From: Whitmania pigra
Lineage: Eukaryota > Annelida > Clitellata > Hirudinida > Haemopidae
Assembly (NCBI GenBank): GCA_021613335.1
Contig: JAJTWR010000299.1
Coordinates: 2,566,001-2,630,000 of the forward strand
Direction of reading: 5' to 3'
DNA: 64,000 nucleotides
The position numbers and the translations under genes are program-made. Shown piece after piece: positions 63,811-64,000 of this stretch (the first letter of the stretch is position 1; every line of letters starts with the position of its first letter). Below the pieces are notes generated by a model that was not told where the DNA came from, ran no database searches, and was given only the letters and a program-made list of their open reading frames with translations.

Positions 63811-64000
63811 TTAGGATATAATAATAATAATAATAATAAATAATGTGACTGATTCAATAATTACTGAATAATTAAGCAGGGAAGCATACAATTATCTTGC
63901 TGGTTATGATTTGAATTATGATTATGATTGTGATTAGAATTAGGGTTATGATTGTAATTAGAATTTTAGTTACGATAATGTAAGAGACTACCTCGATAAG
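63238..64000. other. Upstream intron or 5' region of PMCA, AAT-rich
   Basis: Just upstream of the first exon found is a GAC/GAT triplet tract (63250-63303). An interrupted AAT array fills 63408-63840. The final 95 bases resemble 62440-62500, as discussed in the findings. No coding exon recognised. Confidence 0.5.
63408..63840. repeat. Long interrupted (AAT)n array
   Basis: More than 400 bases of AAT with single-base slips (AATATAAT, AATAAAAT, AAGAAT). The minus-strand frame through it reads as runs of Y, I and L and is not a protein. Confidence 0.95.

Noticed and set aside
63378..63857. 159-residue minus-strand frame rich in Y, I and L
   Set aside because: Pure AAT repeat translation with no other composition.

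Overview
The window is eukaryotic nuclear DNA from an AT-rich, intron-rich bilaterian invertebrate. The evidence is many short introns with GT..AG borders and phase-consistent exons, metazoan-only gene families (parvin, FGF, claudin-like, PMCA), long AAT/ATT, GAT and CATC microsatellites, and old transposon debris. The gene set (an Egalitarian-like protein, a CYP7/CYP8-clan P450, an FGF of the 8/17/18 type) fits a spiralian such as an annelid or mollusc. That placement is inference; no rRNA, tRNA or mitochondrial marker is present to fix it.

Layout: 3.1-6.6 kb (+), MAK/CILK1-type kinase, complete in 15 exons. 9.1-10.6 kb (+), Egalitarian-like protein without the 3'-5' exonuclease half. 12.2-14.7 kb (+), TRMT13 tRNA 2'-O-methyltransferase, complete in 14 exons. 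18.3-19.4 kb (-), unrecognised acidic repeat protein. 21.8-25.0 kb (-), parvin, complete except for a linker exon. 28.0-29.1 kb (+), Rap1 GTPase, complete. 29.9-31.9 kb (-), cytochrome P450 of the CYP7/CYP8 clan with a shortened heme loop. 36.8-37.8 kb (-), claudin-like four-helix membrane protein. 40.6-44.5 kb (+), FGF ligand lacking its signal-peptide exon. 46.1-47.5 kb (+), calmodulin-like protein with degenerate EF hands. 47.9-63.2 kb (-), plasma-membrane Ca2+ ATPase in at least 18 exons, with its 5' end outside or unresolved.

Mobile elements: the PMCA introns hold a degenerate CR1/jockey-like LINE (about 54.9-57.9 kb) interrupted by an 1,100-bp hAT-like element with a perfect 8-bp target duplication and arrays of subterminal inverted repeats, a second small relative of it near 53.3 kb, and a pogo/Tigger-like relic at 49.7-50.7 kb. 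Another LINE 3' end lies at 20.3-20.8 kb. A family of tRNA-derived SINE-like repeats has copies near 7.1, 15.3 and 22.0 kb, and a short MITE-like family has copies near 2.3, 11.8, 15.8 and 51.6 kb.

The genes are unrelated neighbours as is usual in animal genomes. Parvin and Rap1 both act in cell-matrix adhesion. The calmodulin-like gene and PMCA are convergent and both concern calcium, but no co-regulation can be read from the sequence. Exon borders were read by eye from splice consensus, reading phase and family alignment from memory, so single borders may be off by a base or two.
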